From Planctomycetia bacterium (lineage in GTDB: Bacteria > Planctomycetota > Planctomycetia > Pirellulales > PNKZ01), in assembly GCA_021413845.1 (NCBI GenBank), contig JAIOPP010000006.1, positions 124,001-188,000 on the forward strand: a stretch of 64,000 nucleotides of DNA, in the 5' to 3' direction. Below the pieces are notes generated by a model. It was not told the origin of the DNA and searched no databases. It saw only the letters and a list, made by a program, of their open reading frames with translations. A program made the translations under genes and the position numbers. Shown one piece after another: positions 1-8,136 of this stretch. Numbering within the stretch: position 1 is the first letter of the stretch; every line of letters starts with the position of its first letter.

Positions 1-1
1 A

Positions 2-1156
2 TTCGAGCGGCGGATCGTGCCGATCTTTAAGTCGCCGAATCCTTCGAGTTGCACGCAATGTCATCTCGCCGGCGTCGATCTCAAGAACTACATCTTGCCG
101 TCGAGCGAGAAGACGTTTCTTTCGTTGCGCGACCAAGGATTGATCGACCTCAAGAGTCCTGAGCAGTCGAAGATCTTGAAGCTGATCGCGATGCGCGACC
201 CGGAACAGACGTCGGCAGCGGCGTTGATTCACGAGAAAGTGCGTCAGGTCGAACACGAAGCGTTCGCGGCCTGGATCGCGGCCTGTGCGGCCGATAAACG
301 ATTGACGTCAGCGCCGAAGCTCGCGACTGCCGAGCTCGCCGAACCGCAGCGGCCGGTGGAAGTGATTCGCCATGCGCGAAAAGATCAGGTCTTAGAGTCG
401 TTCGAGAGCTCCGTTTGGGCGATGCGCTTTCGCTGCATGAGTTGCCACATCGAAGGGACCAAAGACAACGACAAACTACGGGCCGAACACGGCGACCAAG
501 TTGCCTGGATCAAGAAAGCCGGCTCTCAAGCAACGCTGGACTATCTCGTCGAAGCGAAGCTGATCGACCTCGAGCAACCGACCGAAAGCCTGCTGCTTAA
601 GAAGCCGCTGATGACGGTCAAGCATGGGGGCGGCAAAAAGTTCTTGATGGGAGATCAGGGCTATAAAGCGTTCCGCGGCTGGATCGAAGATTATGCCAAG
701 CTCAAGGCCGATGAATATGCGACTGCCGCGGCGCTGCCGAAGGAAAGCGACGTCGAGCGCGTCGGGTCCGACATCTGGATCAAGCTCATGAACACGCCGC
801 CGGCTTGGGGCGATGCACTCGTGCAAGTCGACATCCATGCTTGGAACGACGGAACGCAAATGTGGGAAGCGAAGCCGATCGCTTCGACCGATCGTGCCAA
901 CTTCGGCAAAGGCCGGCTCTGGCAACATAACCTTACGCTCTACAAGAATCGCGACGACAAGGCTGCGCCCCAAGCCGGCTTGCCCCCGGGCCGATACTTG
1001 CTCAAAGCGTTCGTCGATCGAACCGGAAAGCTGAGCGCCGATTGGACCGCACCGCTCGACGCGACCGACTTCGCCGGACAAACCGAATTCGAAGCGAAGT
1101 GGAAGCCCGGCTACGGCGGCATGACCGCGATCGACGGCGGGAAGCTGGCGAAGTGA
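2..1156 (+). CDS. Di-haem c-type cytochrome-like protein, 5' end outside window
   Basis: The reading frame is open to the left edge, so the true start lies upstream; the first start codon inside the window is a GTG at 17. Numbered from that GTG, two covalent haem-binding motifs are visible, CTQCH at residues 12-16 and CMSCH at 140-144. Each is followed by a few dozen residues that look like small cytochrome c folds. The last ~130 residues are rich in alternating hydrophobic positions and have no haem motif, suggesting a C-terminal beta-sandwich. With no visible signal peptide the location is inferred: covalent c-type haem attachment happens outside the cytoplasm. The substrate is not evident. 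It lies 129 bases before an SDR gene on the same strand, with no sign of functional linkage. Confidence 0.75.
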   Translation, partial: FERRIVPIFKSPNPSSCTQCHLAGVDLKNYILPSSEKTFLSLRDQGLIDLKSPEQSKILKLIAMRDPEQTSAAALIHEKVRQVEHEAFAAWIAACAADKRLTSAPKLATAELAEPQRPVEVIRHARKDQVLESFESSVWAMRFRCMSCHIEGTKDNDKLRAEHGDQVAWIKKAGSQATLDYLVEAKLIDLEQPTESLLLKKPLMTVKHGGGKKFLMGDQGYKAFRGWIEDYAKLKADEYATAAALPKESDVERVGSDIWIKLMNTPPAWGDALVQVDIHAWNDGTQMWEAKPIASTDRANFGKGRLWQHNLTLYKNRDDKAAPQAGLPPGRYLLKAFVDRTGKLSADWTAPLDATDFAGQTEFEAKWKPGYGGMTAIDGGKLAK

Positions 1157-1285
1157 TGAGAGCTGCCTAGGCGAAGGGGAGAGGTCGGGCGACGGAACGA
1201 GATGCGCGACCGTGCGCTCGACATTGCCGGCCGCTCGGCGTAAGTTATCCGCGACTTTCACTTTCGCTCAGCGGAGAACTGGATC

Positions 1286-2050
1286 ATGCGCCTCAAAAAT
1301 AAAACCGCGATCGTCACCGGCGCAGGCTCCGGCATCGGGCGGGCCATTGCCGAGTTGTTCGCGCGCGAAGGGGCCGCGGTCGTCGTCGCCGATATCGATG
1401 AAACCGGCGGTCGGGCCACGGTCGAGGCCGTTGCAAAGGCCGGTGGTCGTGCGACGTTCGCGCGGTGCGATGTCTCCAAGGAAGCGGAATGCATCGCGGC
1501 CGTCGGCGTCGCCGTGGCCGAGTTCGGCGGGTTGAACGTCGTCGTCAATAACGCAGCCGCATTCATCTACGGCAGCGTCGAACAGACGACTTACGAACAG
1601 TGGCACAAAGTTTGGGACGTCAACGTGGTCGGGCAAGCGCAGATCGTGAAGTCGGCATTGCCCGCGCTGCGCAGAGCGGGGGGCGGGGCGATCGTGAACA
1701 TCGCTTCGCAGAGCAGCTTCATTGCGCAGGCCAATTACGTCCCTTACAATTCGTCGAAGGCCGGCATTCTTCAACTCACGCGCTGTCTCGCGATGGACTT
1801 GGCCGTCGACCGCGTGCGCGTCAACGCGGTCTCGCCCGGCACGATCAAAACGCCGGCCGTAGACCATTGCATTCGCACGCTCGGCATGACGCTCGACGAA
1901 GGGTACGAGCGCTTCGGCAACGATGCCGTTCTCAAGCGACTCGGCGAGCCGATCGAGATCGCCAACGCGGTGCTGTTCCTCGCTTCCGACGAAGCGTCTT
2001 ACATCACGGGCGCGAATCTCGTGGTCGATGGCGGGGCGACGATCGACTAA
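1286..2050 (+). CDS. Short-chain dehydrogenase/reductase (SDR family)
   Basis: A 254-residue protein of classical SDR length. The N-terminus carries the dinucleotide-binding motif TGAGSGIG (residues 10-17), then an NNAA motif near residue 89 and the catalytic YNSSK (YxxxK) near residue 154, preceded by the conserved SSF serine region. The C-terminal segment ITGANLVVDGG is typical of the family. The enzyme should catalyse NAD(P)-dependent oxidation or reduction of an alcohol/carbonyl pair in the cytoplasm, but the substrate cannot be read from the sequence. The ATG at 1286 has a GGAG about 12 bases upstream and the protein begins right at the Rossmann fold, so this start is well supported. It appears monocistronic. 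Confidence 0.9.
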   Translation: MRLKNKTAIVTGAGSGIGRAIAELFAREGAAVVVADIDETGGRATVEAVAKAGGRATFARCDVSKEAECIAAVGVAVAEFGGLNVVVNNAAAFIYGSVEQTTYEQWHKVWDVNVVGQAQIVKSALPALRRAGGGAIVNIASQSSFIAQANYVPYNSSKAGILQLTRCLAMDLAVDRVRVNAVSPGTIKTPAVDHCIRTLGMTLDEGYERFGNDAVLKRLGEPIEIANAVLFLASDEASYITGANLVVDGGATID

Positions 2051-2423
2051 GTTCGCAGGACCCGACGCTTGGTGCCGTTGCCACGCTTGCTGGTTCGTGA
2101 ACCCGCAAGCGTCGCGCACTACGTTTCCGTAGGCGCCCCTACAATCGGTACGATCGGTTTCTTTCACCGGCGTTCACCAAACTCCGGCACCTTGCCGATC
2201 ATTAAGCTTGCCGGTCGGGAATAGTAGGCGACTTAGGCGATTTGATTCGTTGGACTGCTGGACTGATTAAACGATTGCACTCCCTTTGTTTCGGAGCGCG
2301 TCGTTGGCGATCAGGTGCGGCGGCGACGAAGCGATTCACAATGCGCAGGGTCCACACTGCGCTGCGCCTGCTTTGATCCAGTTCGGCATCGGCTTCGCCC
2401 GTGTCCCTCGAAGTAGAGTACCT
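2051..2423. other. Intergenic stretch, nothing recognised
   Basis: The stretch between the SDR stop and the chosen start of the GAF/SpoIIE-like gene. Open frames here have no plausible protein signature. It may hold the promoter of the downstream gene, but no convincing -35/-10 pair or terminator hairpin was seen. The true start of the next gene could lie inside it. Confidence 0.4.
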
Positions 2424-4076
2424 GTGGCTAATACCTTTGCGAATCATCTGCGACTGTTCAGCGACTTGGCTCATGGCGAAGGTCGCCGCGAGCCGGAACT
2501 CGCCGACCCGGTCGATCGCCTTTGTCGCGCGTTTACCGCAGCGACGCGTTGGAAGCTGGAGTGCCTCAGCGGCACCGAGCCCGCGCCGGGTCGATCGTCG
2601 CACATCGCTTGGACGGCACCGGTAACGCCGACGGGCAAGGCTTCGCGACGTTGGCAATTGAGCGGTGTTGCGAATGCGGGGGCATCCGCAACGTCGCCGG
2701 TGGCCGAAGAGGAAGCGCGCAACTTAGCTTCGGCCTTGGCCGATATCGTCGCCGAGTTGATGCGCACGCAACGGGCCTTGAACGAGCGCGAAGCGGAATT
2801 GGCCGCGGGCGTTCCCTTGATTCCGCATCCCAAGGCCGAGCGGCATCTGGCCGAGCGGTTGGAAGCGGTGTTGCAATCGGCGGCGCAAGCGGTCGGTTGC
2901 CGAGCGGCGGGAATCTATTTGCTCGATGCAGGCACCAGCGAGTTGAAAGTCCGTGCGCAGTGGAACCTGCCCGCCGAGCGCTATCTCGACGCGCCGCGAC
3001 CGCTGCGCGGCGCGATGGCCGATCTCGAAGCGCTCGCCGGGCATGCCGTTGCGCTAGAAGATGCGACGTTGTTCGATCATTGGAACCTGCCGGAGCCGAA
3101 CTTTGAGGCGGCTATCTGCGTTCCGATCGCATCGCCGATGGAACTACTCGGCACGCTCTGGGTCTTCGCCGACGAGAAGCGCGCGTTCACCGATCAAGAA
3201 GTGAACCTCGTCGAGATCTGCGCAGGGCGCGTCGCGGCCGATCTCGAGCGCGAGATCTTGATGACCGAGACGCACGACACCGCGCGGCTCAAGCGCCACT
3301 GGGATGATGCGGCCGAGCGCCGCAAGACGCGCGTGCCGCAAGTAGCGCCGCTCGTCGATGGTTGGGAGATTGCCGGTTGGAGCAGCCCGGCCGAAGAATC
3401 GCTCGGTGAGTTCCACGATTGGCTCGTCACACGCGACGGGGCGCTGGCCGCTGCGGTCGGCCGCGTGGAAGACTCCCACTTCGCGGCGGCGCTCTCCGTG
3501 GAAGCGCTCCGGAGTGCATGGCGCGCACACGCGCACCATGAGCCCGACATGGGCCGGCTATTGTCTCTAGTGAACGACGATCTCTGGAGCGGCTCCGCAG
3601 AAACGGTTCCTGCGCACTTGATCGGCCTGCATCTCATCGACGATGGGCGGATCACCTGGGCTTCGGCCGGTCGCACCAGCGGACTGCTGCTGCAACTACA
3701 AGCCGGCGATCGCCGCACGGCAGCCGACACGGCAATCACTTCGGGCGGAATTCTGCTGCCCGGCAAGCCGGCGATTACCGATCTCACTGCCTTCGGCGAT
3801 GCGGCCCGATACTTCGGCGATACGTTGTCGCTGGGGATCGAGTCGGATGTGCGGTATGAAGCCTGTGCGCGGAGGTTGCTGCCGGGCGACATCCTCGTGC
3901 TGACGAACAGCGCTGCACAAGCGGAGGCGCTGACGACCGCCGCGCGAGCGGGAAAACTGCCGGGCGTCGGACGACGGAGTTGCCGCGAATGGCTGGAAGC
4001 GTTCCGGTTGCTGCTGCACTCGACGGATGAACTGCTGCGACCGGCGGCGCTCGTGGTCGTGCGGAGAACACGGTAG
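2424..4076 (+). CDS. GAF domain plus SpoIIE/PP2C-like phosphatase domain, catalytic site degenerate
   Basis: About 550 residues. After an N-terminal part of ~130 residues with a short helical segment comes a GAF-like sensor domain (about 141-276), then a C-terminal region from about 313 whose order matches SpoIIE-type PP2C phosphatases. The metal-binding motifs are altered. Where the family has GDFYD the protein has GEFHD. The usual GDVxGxGxxAAL is replaced by GRVEDSHFAAAL near 346. The late TDG is replaced by TNS near 493. It may therefore be a sensor or scaffold rather than an active serine phosphatase; that is inference. The start is uncertain: the frame stays open to a TTG at 2286, but recognisable sequence begins just after the GTG at 2424. 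No partner kinase or anti-sigma antagonist gene is adjacent. Confidence 0.7.
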   Translation: MANTFANHLRLFSDLAHGEGRREPELADPVDRLCRAFTAATRWKLECLSGTEPAPGRSSHIAWTAPVTPTGKASRRWQLSGVANAGASATSPVAEEEARNLASALADIVAELMRTQRALNEREAELAAGVPLIPHPKAERHLAERLEAVLQSAAQAVGCRAAGIYLLDAGTSELKVRAQWNLPAERYLDAPRPLRGAMADLEALAGHAVALEDATLFDHWNLPEPNFEAAICVPIASPMELLGTLWVFADEKRAFTDQEVNLVEICAGRVAADLEREILMTETHDTARLKRHWDDAAERRKTRVPQVAPLVDGWEIAGWSSPAEESLGEFHDWLVTRDGALAAAVGRVEDSHFAAALSVEALRSAWRAHAHHEPDMGRLLSLVNDDLWSGSAETVPAHLIGLHLIDDGRITWASAGRTSGLLLQLQAGDRRTAADTAITSGGILLPGKPAITDLTAFGDAARYFGDTLSLGIESDVRYEACARRLLPGDILVLTNSAAQAEALTTAARAGKLPGVGRRSCREWLEAFRLLLHSTDELLRPAALVVVRRTR

Positions 4077-4186
4077 TCGATTTGACCGACTGACTCAGCC
4101 CGCTCAGAGAAGAGTCGCGAATGCGGGTGTTCCGACGCCTTGACGCGAAAAATCAATCATTTAGACTAGGTAGTCTTCGACAATTT

Positions 4187-4270
4187 GCGGTGGTGGCGAA
4201 ATTGGCAGACGCACCAGCTTGAGGGGCTGGCGGTAGCAATACCGTGGAGGTTCAAGTCCTCTCCACCGCA
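4187..4270 (+). tRNA. tRNA-Leu (anticodon GAG)
   Basis: An 84-base cloverleaf. The acceptor stem GCGGTGG (4187-4193) pairs with CCACCGC (4263-4269), with discriminator A at 4270. The anticodon stem CCAGC/GCTGG encloses a seven-base loop with GAG at 4221-4223. A long variable arm (4231-4245) marks a class II tRNA, as expected for leucine. The T-arm is GGAGG-TTCAAGT-CCTCT. The CCA end is not encoded. A strong terminator follows 15 bases later. Confidence 0.97.
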
Positions 4271-4285
4271 CTTCGTATTCTTATA

Positions 4286-4315
4286 AAAGCCCGGCGATTT
4301 CGCCGGGCTTTTTTT
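4286..4315 (+). terminator. Rho-independent terminator after tRNA-Leu
   Basis: An AAAGCCCGGCGA / TCGCCGGGCTTT hairpin with a tiny loop, followed by a run of T residues. It ends the tRNA transcript. Read on the other strand it also has a short T tract, so it may additionally stop the convergent cupin-like gene ending at 4395. Confidence 0.9.
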
Positions 4316-4329
4316 GTTTATCGAGTTTC

Positions 4330-4359
4330 CCCGGCGTATTCACGCCGGGCTATTGAACG
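4330..4359. repeat. Short palindrome with CTATTGAACG flank, REP-like
   Basis: CCCGGCG and CGCCGGG (4330-4336 and 4343-4349) enclose TATTCA and are followed by CTATTGAACG. The same plan, a GC stem around ATTCA followed by CTATCGAACG, recurs at 22481-22510. Two copies with different stems but a shared loop and flank suggest a dispersed extragenic palindrome family. Only two copies are in the window, so the family call is tentative. Confidence 0.45.
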
Positions 4360-4394
4360 GAGTGGATCGAGCGAATGAATCGCTTGAACCGATT

Positions 4395-5150
4395 CTACCC
4401 GTATAGCCGGTTCACTTCGTCGTACTTGATCTTTCTGGCGCGCACGGTTCCGTCGCTGAGTTTTTCGCCGAGCGGGTCGAGATACAGCCGGCCGGTCGAG
4501 AGGCTCGACGTCGGGTTCACGTCCATGACGTGGATGTTGAAGATGTAGCCGACGTCGTCGGTCGCCGTGAACCAGTGGATATTGTCTTTGTAGTCGGACA
4601 CGCTTGAATACTCGCCCGGCGCGAAGGGGCGATCGATCGTCGGGCGGATCAGATAATGATCCGGTTCGTCTTTCAACCGGTCGTAATGTCGGCCCTGGAA
4701 CTTCCCTTTCACGATCAAGAACGCCGTCGCCATGTTGTTGTGGCCGTGCGGCACGACGCTGCGCCCTTTCTTCATCGCAAACACTTGGCGACCGAAAACG
4801 AGCTTCGTCGGCACGCCGGCGATCTCCGCAAATTGCGGTCGCAAGCTGCGGGCACCATGCTCCGGAAAGTCGACGTTCGACGAGAGCTTGTCGAAATCGA
4901 TCAAGCGCAACAAGTCGGGCAGATCGACTTTCGCGTACAGCGCTTCGACTTGCTTTTGCCACTCGAGCTGCTTGAGCTTCTGATCTTTGACGTCTTGCCC
5001 AAGCTGGTTGAGCTGCGCAAGCCAAGCGGTCGTGATCGGTTTCACTTCGGCGGCGAAGGCATCTCGTGCGAAGAGGGTGTCGAACAGTGCGAACGTCATC
5101 ACGGAGCCGAGAGCTTCGCGCGTGAAAGCACGACGATCGAGAACTGCCAT
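4395..5150 (-). CDS. Exported cupin-like protein of unknown function
   Basis: A 251-residue protein from the ATG at 5150. The frame runs on upstream, but that extension overlaps the neighbouring HMA gene and looks non-coding. The N-terminus (DRRAFTREALG then a hydrophobic stretch ending in DAFA) resembles a Tat-type signal peptide with twin arginines. The middle has HGHNNMATAF (near 135) in a region of alternating beta-strand pattern, as in single-domain cupins, where such histidines bind metal. Substrate and reaction cannot be assigned. It lies downstream of the HMA gene on the same strand, separated by a GC-rich hairpin, and converges on the tRNA terminator. Confidence 0.7.
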   Translation of the reverse strand: MAVLDRRAFTREALGSVMTFALFDTLFARDAFAAEVKPITTAWLAQLNQLGQDVKDQKLKQLEWQKQVEALYAKVDLPDLLRLIDFDKLSSNVDFPEHGARSLRPQFAEIAGVPTKLVFGRQVFAMKKGRSVVPHGHNNMATAFLIVKGKFQGRHYDRLKDEPDHYLIRPTIDRPFAPGEYSSVSDYKDNIHWFTATDDVGYIFNIHVMDVNPTSSLSTGRLYLDPLGEKLSDGTVRARKIKYDEVNRLYG

Positions 5151-5171
5151 AAATCGCTCTCTATAATTTAA

Positions 5172-5203
5172 GACGAGCGGGGACGTCTCCATCCCCGCTC
5201 GTC
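5172..5203 (-). terminator. Perfect 12-bp hairpin between HMA gene and cupin-like gene
   Basis: GACGAGCGGGGA (5172-5183) pairs exactly with TCCCCGCTCGTC (5192-5203) around an eight-base loop, 33 bases after the HMA stop. On the minus strand it is followed by TTAAATTATAG rather than a clean T run, so it may be a weak or partial terminator or an mRNA-stabilising hairpin. Confidence 0.5.
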
Positions 5204-5236
5204 GGAAGTTCGATTTGAACTCTGCTCTTCCGAGAC

Positions 5237-5764
5237 CTACTTTACCGTGACGTGGAAGCCGGCTTCGTAAAGCGCTGCGACGACGGCCTTGGCATCGAAG
5301 TTCCCTTCGATGACGAAATCTTTCGTCTTCGGCTTGGCGGTGTCGGCTTCGACGCCCGGCACTTCTTTGATCGCGGCCTTGATGGCCTTCGTGCAAGCGC
5401 CGCAGCAGTTGTGCGCGTTCGACACCGTGAGCCGCTTGACTTTGCCGGACGGCGCGCCGCTGTCGTCTTTGATCGAGATGCCGGTTCCTTCGACCTTCGC
5501 GTGGTATCCGGCTGCTACGATCGCGTCGACGGCCTTCTGCGCCGCTTCCGGCGTGGCGGCTGTGATCGTCGATTCGCCGTTCGCTTGATCGACCGCTACT
5601 TTCGCGTCGGTCAGATCTTTCACGGCATTCTGGATTCCCTTCGTGCAACCACCGCAGCAGATATGCATTTCGGTGAGCTTCACGGTCGTTTCGGCATAGA
5701 TTGCCCCGCTGCCGCCGAGCATAAGGCCCATTGCGCCGGCAACGATTGCTGTAAACCGCTTCAT
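5237..5764 (-). CDS. Exported protein with two heavy-metal-associated (HMA) domains
   Basis: A 175-residue protein from the ATG at 5764, which has a good AGGAG ribosome site; the frame continues upstream but without support. A Sec signal peptide (MKRFTAIVAG to IYAE) precedes two tandem HMA-like ferredoxin folds, about 26-100 and 108-175. In each the usual CxxC metal site appears as CCGGC (36-40) or CCGAC (120-124), with an extra cysteine before the first ligand. Such domains bind Cu(I), Hg(II) or similar soft metals, and export implies a periplasmic metal-binding role. No copper ATPase, MerR regulator or oxidase gene is adjacent, so the partner is unknown. Confidence 0.8.
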   Translation of the reverse strand: MKRFTAIVAGAMGLMLGGSGAIYAETTVKLTEMHICCGGCTKGIQNAVKDLTDAKVAVDQANGESTITAATPEAAQKAVDAIVAAGYHAKVEGTGISIKDDSGAPSGKVKRLTVSNAHNCCGACTKAIKAAIKEVPGVEADTAKPKTKDFVIEGNFDAKAVVAALYEAGFHVTVK

Positions 5765-6119
5765 AGTGACGATCTCCTGATAAATCGCATCGATTCTTTT
5801 CGATTTGTGCAAAATCCCCTGATTCAGGCGCACTCTGACGGGTTTTGCCCGCCGAGTCAATGTTTTTCTAACGTGAATTCCGCTCCGAATCGTCCGAAAC
5901 AGGTCGATTTGCGGTTGTGGCCTGATGGGGGTGCTGCGTTAGAATTACAAGACTCGGCAGGTCGCCCCGAGGGATAGTGTGTGCGACCGGGCCCGAAGAT
6001 GCTCGCCGTTCGTAGTTCGTTCGCGTCTAGCTCGCGTCTTTCGCCCCTTCGTTTCGTCGTCCGAGCGTGCTTGAATCGAACGTGCTTGAATTAAGTTTGA
6101 ACCCTTGCCGTGAATTTTT
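5765..6119. other. Divergent intergenic region, HMA gene (-) and typA (+)
   Basis: 355 bases without a supported gene. It must carry the promoters of both flanking genes. The typA ATG at 6120 is preceded by a T-rich GAATTTTT rather than a Shine-Dalgarno sequence. I see no riboswitch-like fold or small RNA. Confidence 0.4.
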
Positions 6120-7997
6120 ATGAGCTCCGTCATCATGCCTGAAACCACTTCGCCCGCCTCGACCTCGGCTGCCGACGCACCGAAAGCCCGGCGTTCCGAT
6201 ATCCGCAACTTGGCGATCATCGCCCACGTCGATCATGGCAAGACGACTCTCGTCGATTGCTTGCTCAAAGAAAGCGGCGAGTTCCGGGCCAGCGAACTTA
6301 CCGAAACCTGCATCCTCGACTCGAACGACCTCGAGAAGGAGCGCGGCATCACGATCTTGGCGAAGAACGTGGCGATGCACTACAAGGGGATCAAGATCAA
6401 CCTCATCGATACCCCGGGACACGCGGACTTCGGCGGCGAAGTCGAGCGCGTGCTCCGGCTCGCCGATGGAGCGCTCGTGCTCGTCGATGCCGCAGAAGGG
6501 CCGATGCCGCAAACGCGGTTCGTGTTGTCGAAGGCGATCGAGTTCGGCTTGAAGCCGATCGTCGTCATCAACAAGATCGACCGCGGCGATGCCCGCTGCA
6601 ACGAAGTGCTGAACGAAGTCTTCGAGTTGTTCCTCGAGCTCGGTGCCGACGACGAGTTGGCCGACTTCCCCTACATCTTCGCTTGCGGTCGCGACGGCTA
6701 CGCCACGACCGATTGGAACGTCCCCACGGATTCGATCCGTCCGTTGTTGGACCTCGTCGTCGAACACATTCCGGGCCCGGAAATTGAGGCGGAAGCGCCG
6801 TTGCAAATGCTCGTTACCACGCTCGACTGGTCGGAGTTCGTCGGCCGGATCGCGATCGGCCGGATCTATGCCGGCACGGTGAAGAAGGGGCAACGAGTCA
6901 ACTTGATGCAGAAAGACGACAGGAACTCGGCGCTGAAAGTTCAAGCGCTCCACGTGTTCGAGAAGCTGAGCCGCGTCGAAGTCGACGAGGCGGGTGCCGG
7001 AGATATCGTAGCGATCGTCGGGCTGGAACAGGTCGAAATCGGCGACACGATCTCCGACATCGATCAACCCCGGCCGCTGCCGCGCGTGACGGTCGATCTT
7101 CCGACCCTCGAGATGACGTTCAGCGTCAACACCTCGCCGTTCTGCGGCAAGTCCGGCAAGTTCCTCACGACGCGCCACTTGCGCGATCGGTTGATGAAGG
7201 AGTTGCAACGCAACGTCGCGCTCAAAGTTCGCCAAATACCGAACTCCGATACTTACGCCGTCGCCGGCCGCGGATTGCTGCACTTGTCGGTGCTCATCGA
7301 GACGATGCGCCGCGAAGGGTACGAAATGTCGATCGGCAAGCCGCAAGTCATCACGCAAATCATCAACGGCGTCGAGCACGAGCCGTTCGAGACGCTCGTC
7401 GTCGAAGTGCCGCCGGAAAAGCTCGGCAAGGTCATGGAGCTCGTCGGCGCGCGGCGCGGCAAGATGCTCGAAATGACGCATCGGGGCAACTACTCGTTCG
7501 TGCAGTTCTCGATTCCCGCTCGCGGCCTGATCGGCCTCCGAACGCGCGTGCTCAACGCCACGCAAGGGGAAGGGATCATGCATCACCGCTTCGAAGACTA
7601 TAAGCCGCTCGAAGGAGACGTGCCGGCCCGCGCCAACGGCGTGCTCATCTCGATGGTCACGGGCAAGACCGTCGCGTTCGGGCTCGACGGCCTGCAAGAC
7701 CGGGCCGACTTGTTCGTCGGGCCGGGGGCGGAAGTGTATGAAGGGATGATCGTCGGCGAGAATGCCCGCGACAACGACATGACCGTGAATCCTTGCCGCG
7801 AAAAGAAGCTCACGAACATGCGTGCTTCGGGAACCGACGGCATCACGATTCTCAAGCCGCCGCGCCAGATCACGCTGGAAACCGCGTTGGAATACATCGA
7901 AGACGACGAGCTCGTCGAAGTCACGCCCGACGCAGTCCGCCTCCGCAAGCAACTGCTCACGGAAAACGACCGCAAGCGCGCCGGCCGTAAGGCATAA
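6120..7997 (+). CDS. typA: Ribosome-associated translational GTPase TypA/BipA
   Basis: A 625-residue protein of full family length, aligning from end to end with known BipA. After a ~29-residue N-terminal extension, the G1 loop AHVDHGKTT lies at 35-43, followed by the switch II motif DTPGHADFGGE and NKID (G4). The elongation-factor domain 2, the SVNTSPFCGK segment, the SGRG-like AGRGLLHLSV of domain III and the C-terminal VYEGMIVGENARDND and KKLTNMRASGTD motifs specific to BipA are all present. It binds the ribosome in a GTP-dependent way and assists 50S assembly and stress or low-temperature growth. It is monocistronic and ends at a strong shared terminator. Confidence 0.97.
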   Translation: MSSVIMPETTSPASTSAADAPKARRSDIRNLAIIAHVDHGKTTLVDCLLKESGEFRASELTETCILDSNDLEKERGITILAKNVAMHYKGIKINLIDTPGHADFGGEVERVLRLADGALVLVDAAEGPMPQTRFVLSKAIEFGLKPIVVINKIDRGDARCNEVLNEVFELFLELGADDELADFPYIFACGRDGYATTDWNVPTDSIRPLLDLVVEHIPGPEIEAEAPLQMLVTTLDWSEFVGRIAIGRIYAGTVKKGQRVNLMQKDDRNSALKVQALHVFEKLSRVEVDEAGAGDIVAIVGLEQVEIGDTISDIDQPRPLPRVTVDLPTLEMTFSVNTSPFCGKSGKFLTTRHLRDRLMKELQRNVALKVRQIPNSDTYAVAGRGLLHLSVLIETMRREGYEMSIGKPQVITQIINGVEHEPFETLVVEVPPEKLGKVMELVGARRGKMLEMTHRGNYSFVQFSIPARGLIGLRTRVLNATQGEGIMHHRFEDYKPLEGDVPARANGVLISMVTGKTVAFGLDGLQDRADLFVGPGAEVYEGMIVGENARDNDMTVNPCREKKLTNMRASGTDGITILKPPRQITLETALEYIEDDELVEVTPDAVRLRKQLLTENDRKRAGRKA

Positions 7998-8071
7998 GGC
8001 GGAGAATAACGATCGACTTCCGCATAGCTCGACGGGCGCTGCCACGTCGATATCTCGGAGCGCAATAAAAA

Positions 8072-8107
8072 AAAGGGAGCGAGAAGCCTAGGCTTCTCGC
8101 TCCCTTT
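8072..8107. terminator. Bidirectional terminator between typA and the desaturase gene
   Basis: A perfect 17-bp inverted repeat (AAAGGGAGCGAGAAGCC at 8072-8088 and its complement at 8091-8107) with a two-base spacer. It is flanked by an A run on the left and T-rich sequence on the right, so it works for both convergent genes. Confidence 0.9.
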
Positions 8108-8136
8108 CGATTTTATCTGCCGCGAAGTTCGACGAA

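Noticed and set aside
6027-8045. 672-residue open frame on the minus strand opposite typA
   Set aside because: It covers a highly conserved gene on the other strand; its product is rich in Arg, Asp, His and Val as expected for the antisense of GC-rich coding DNA, with no ribosome site.
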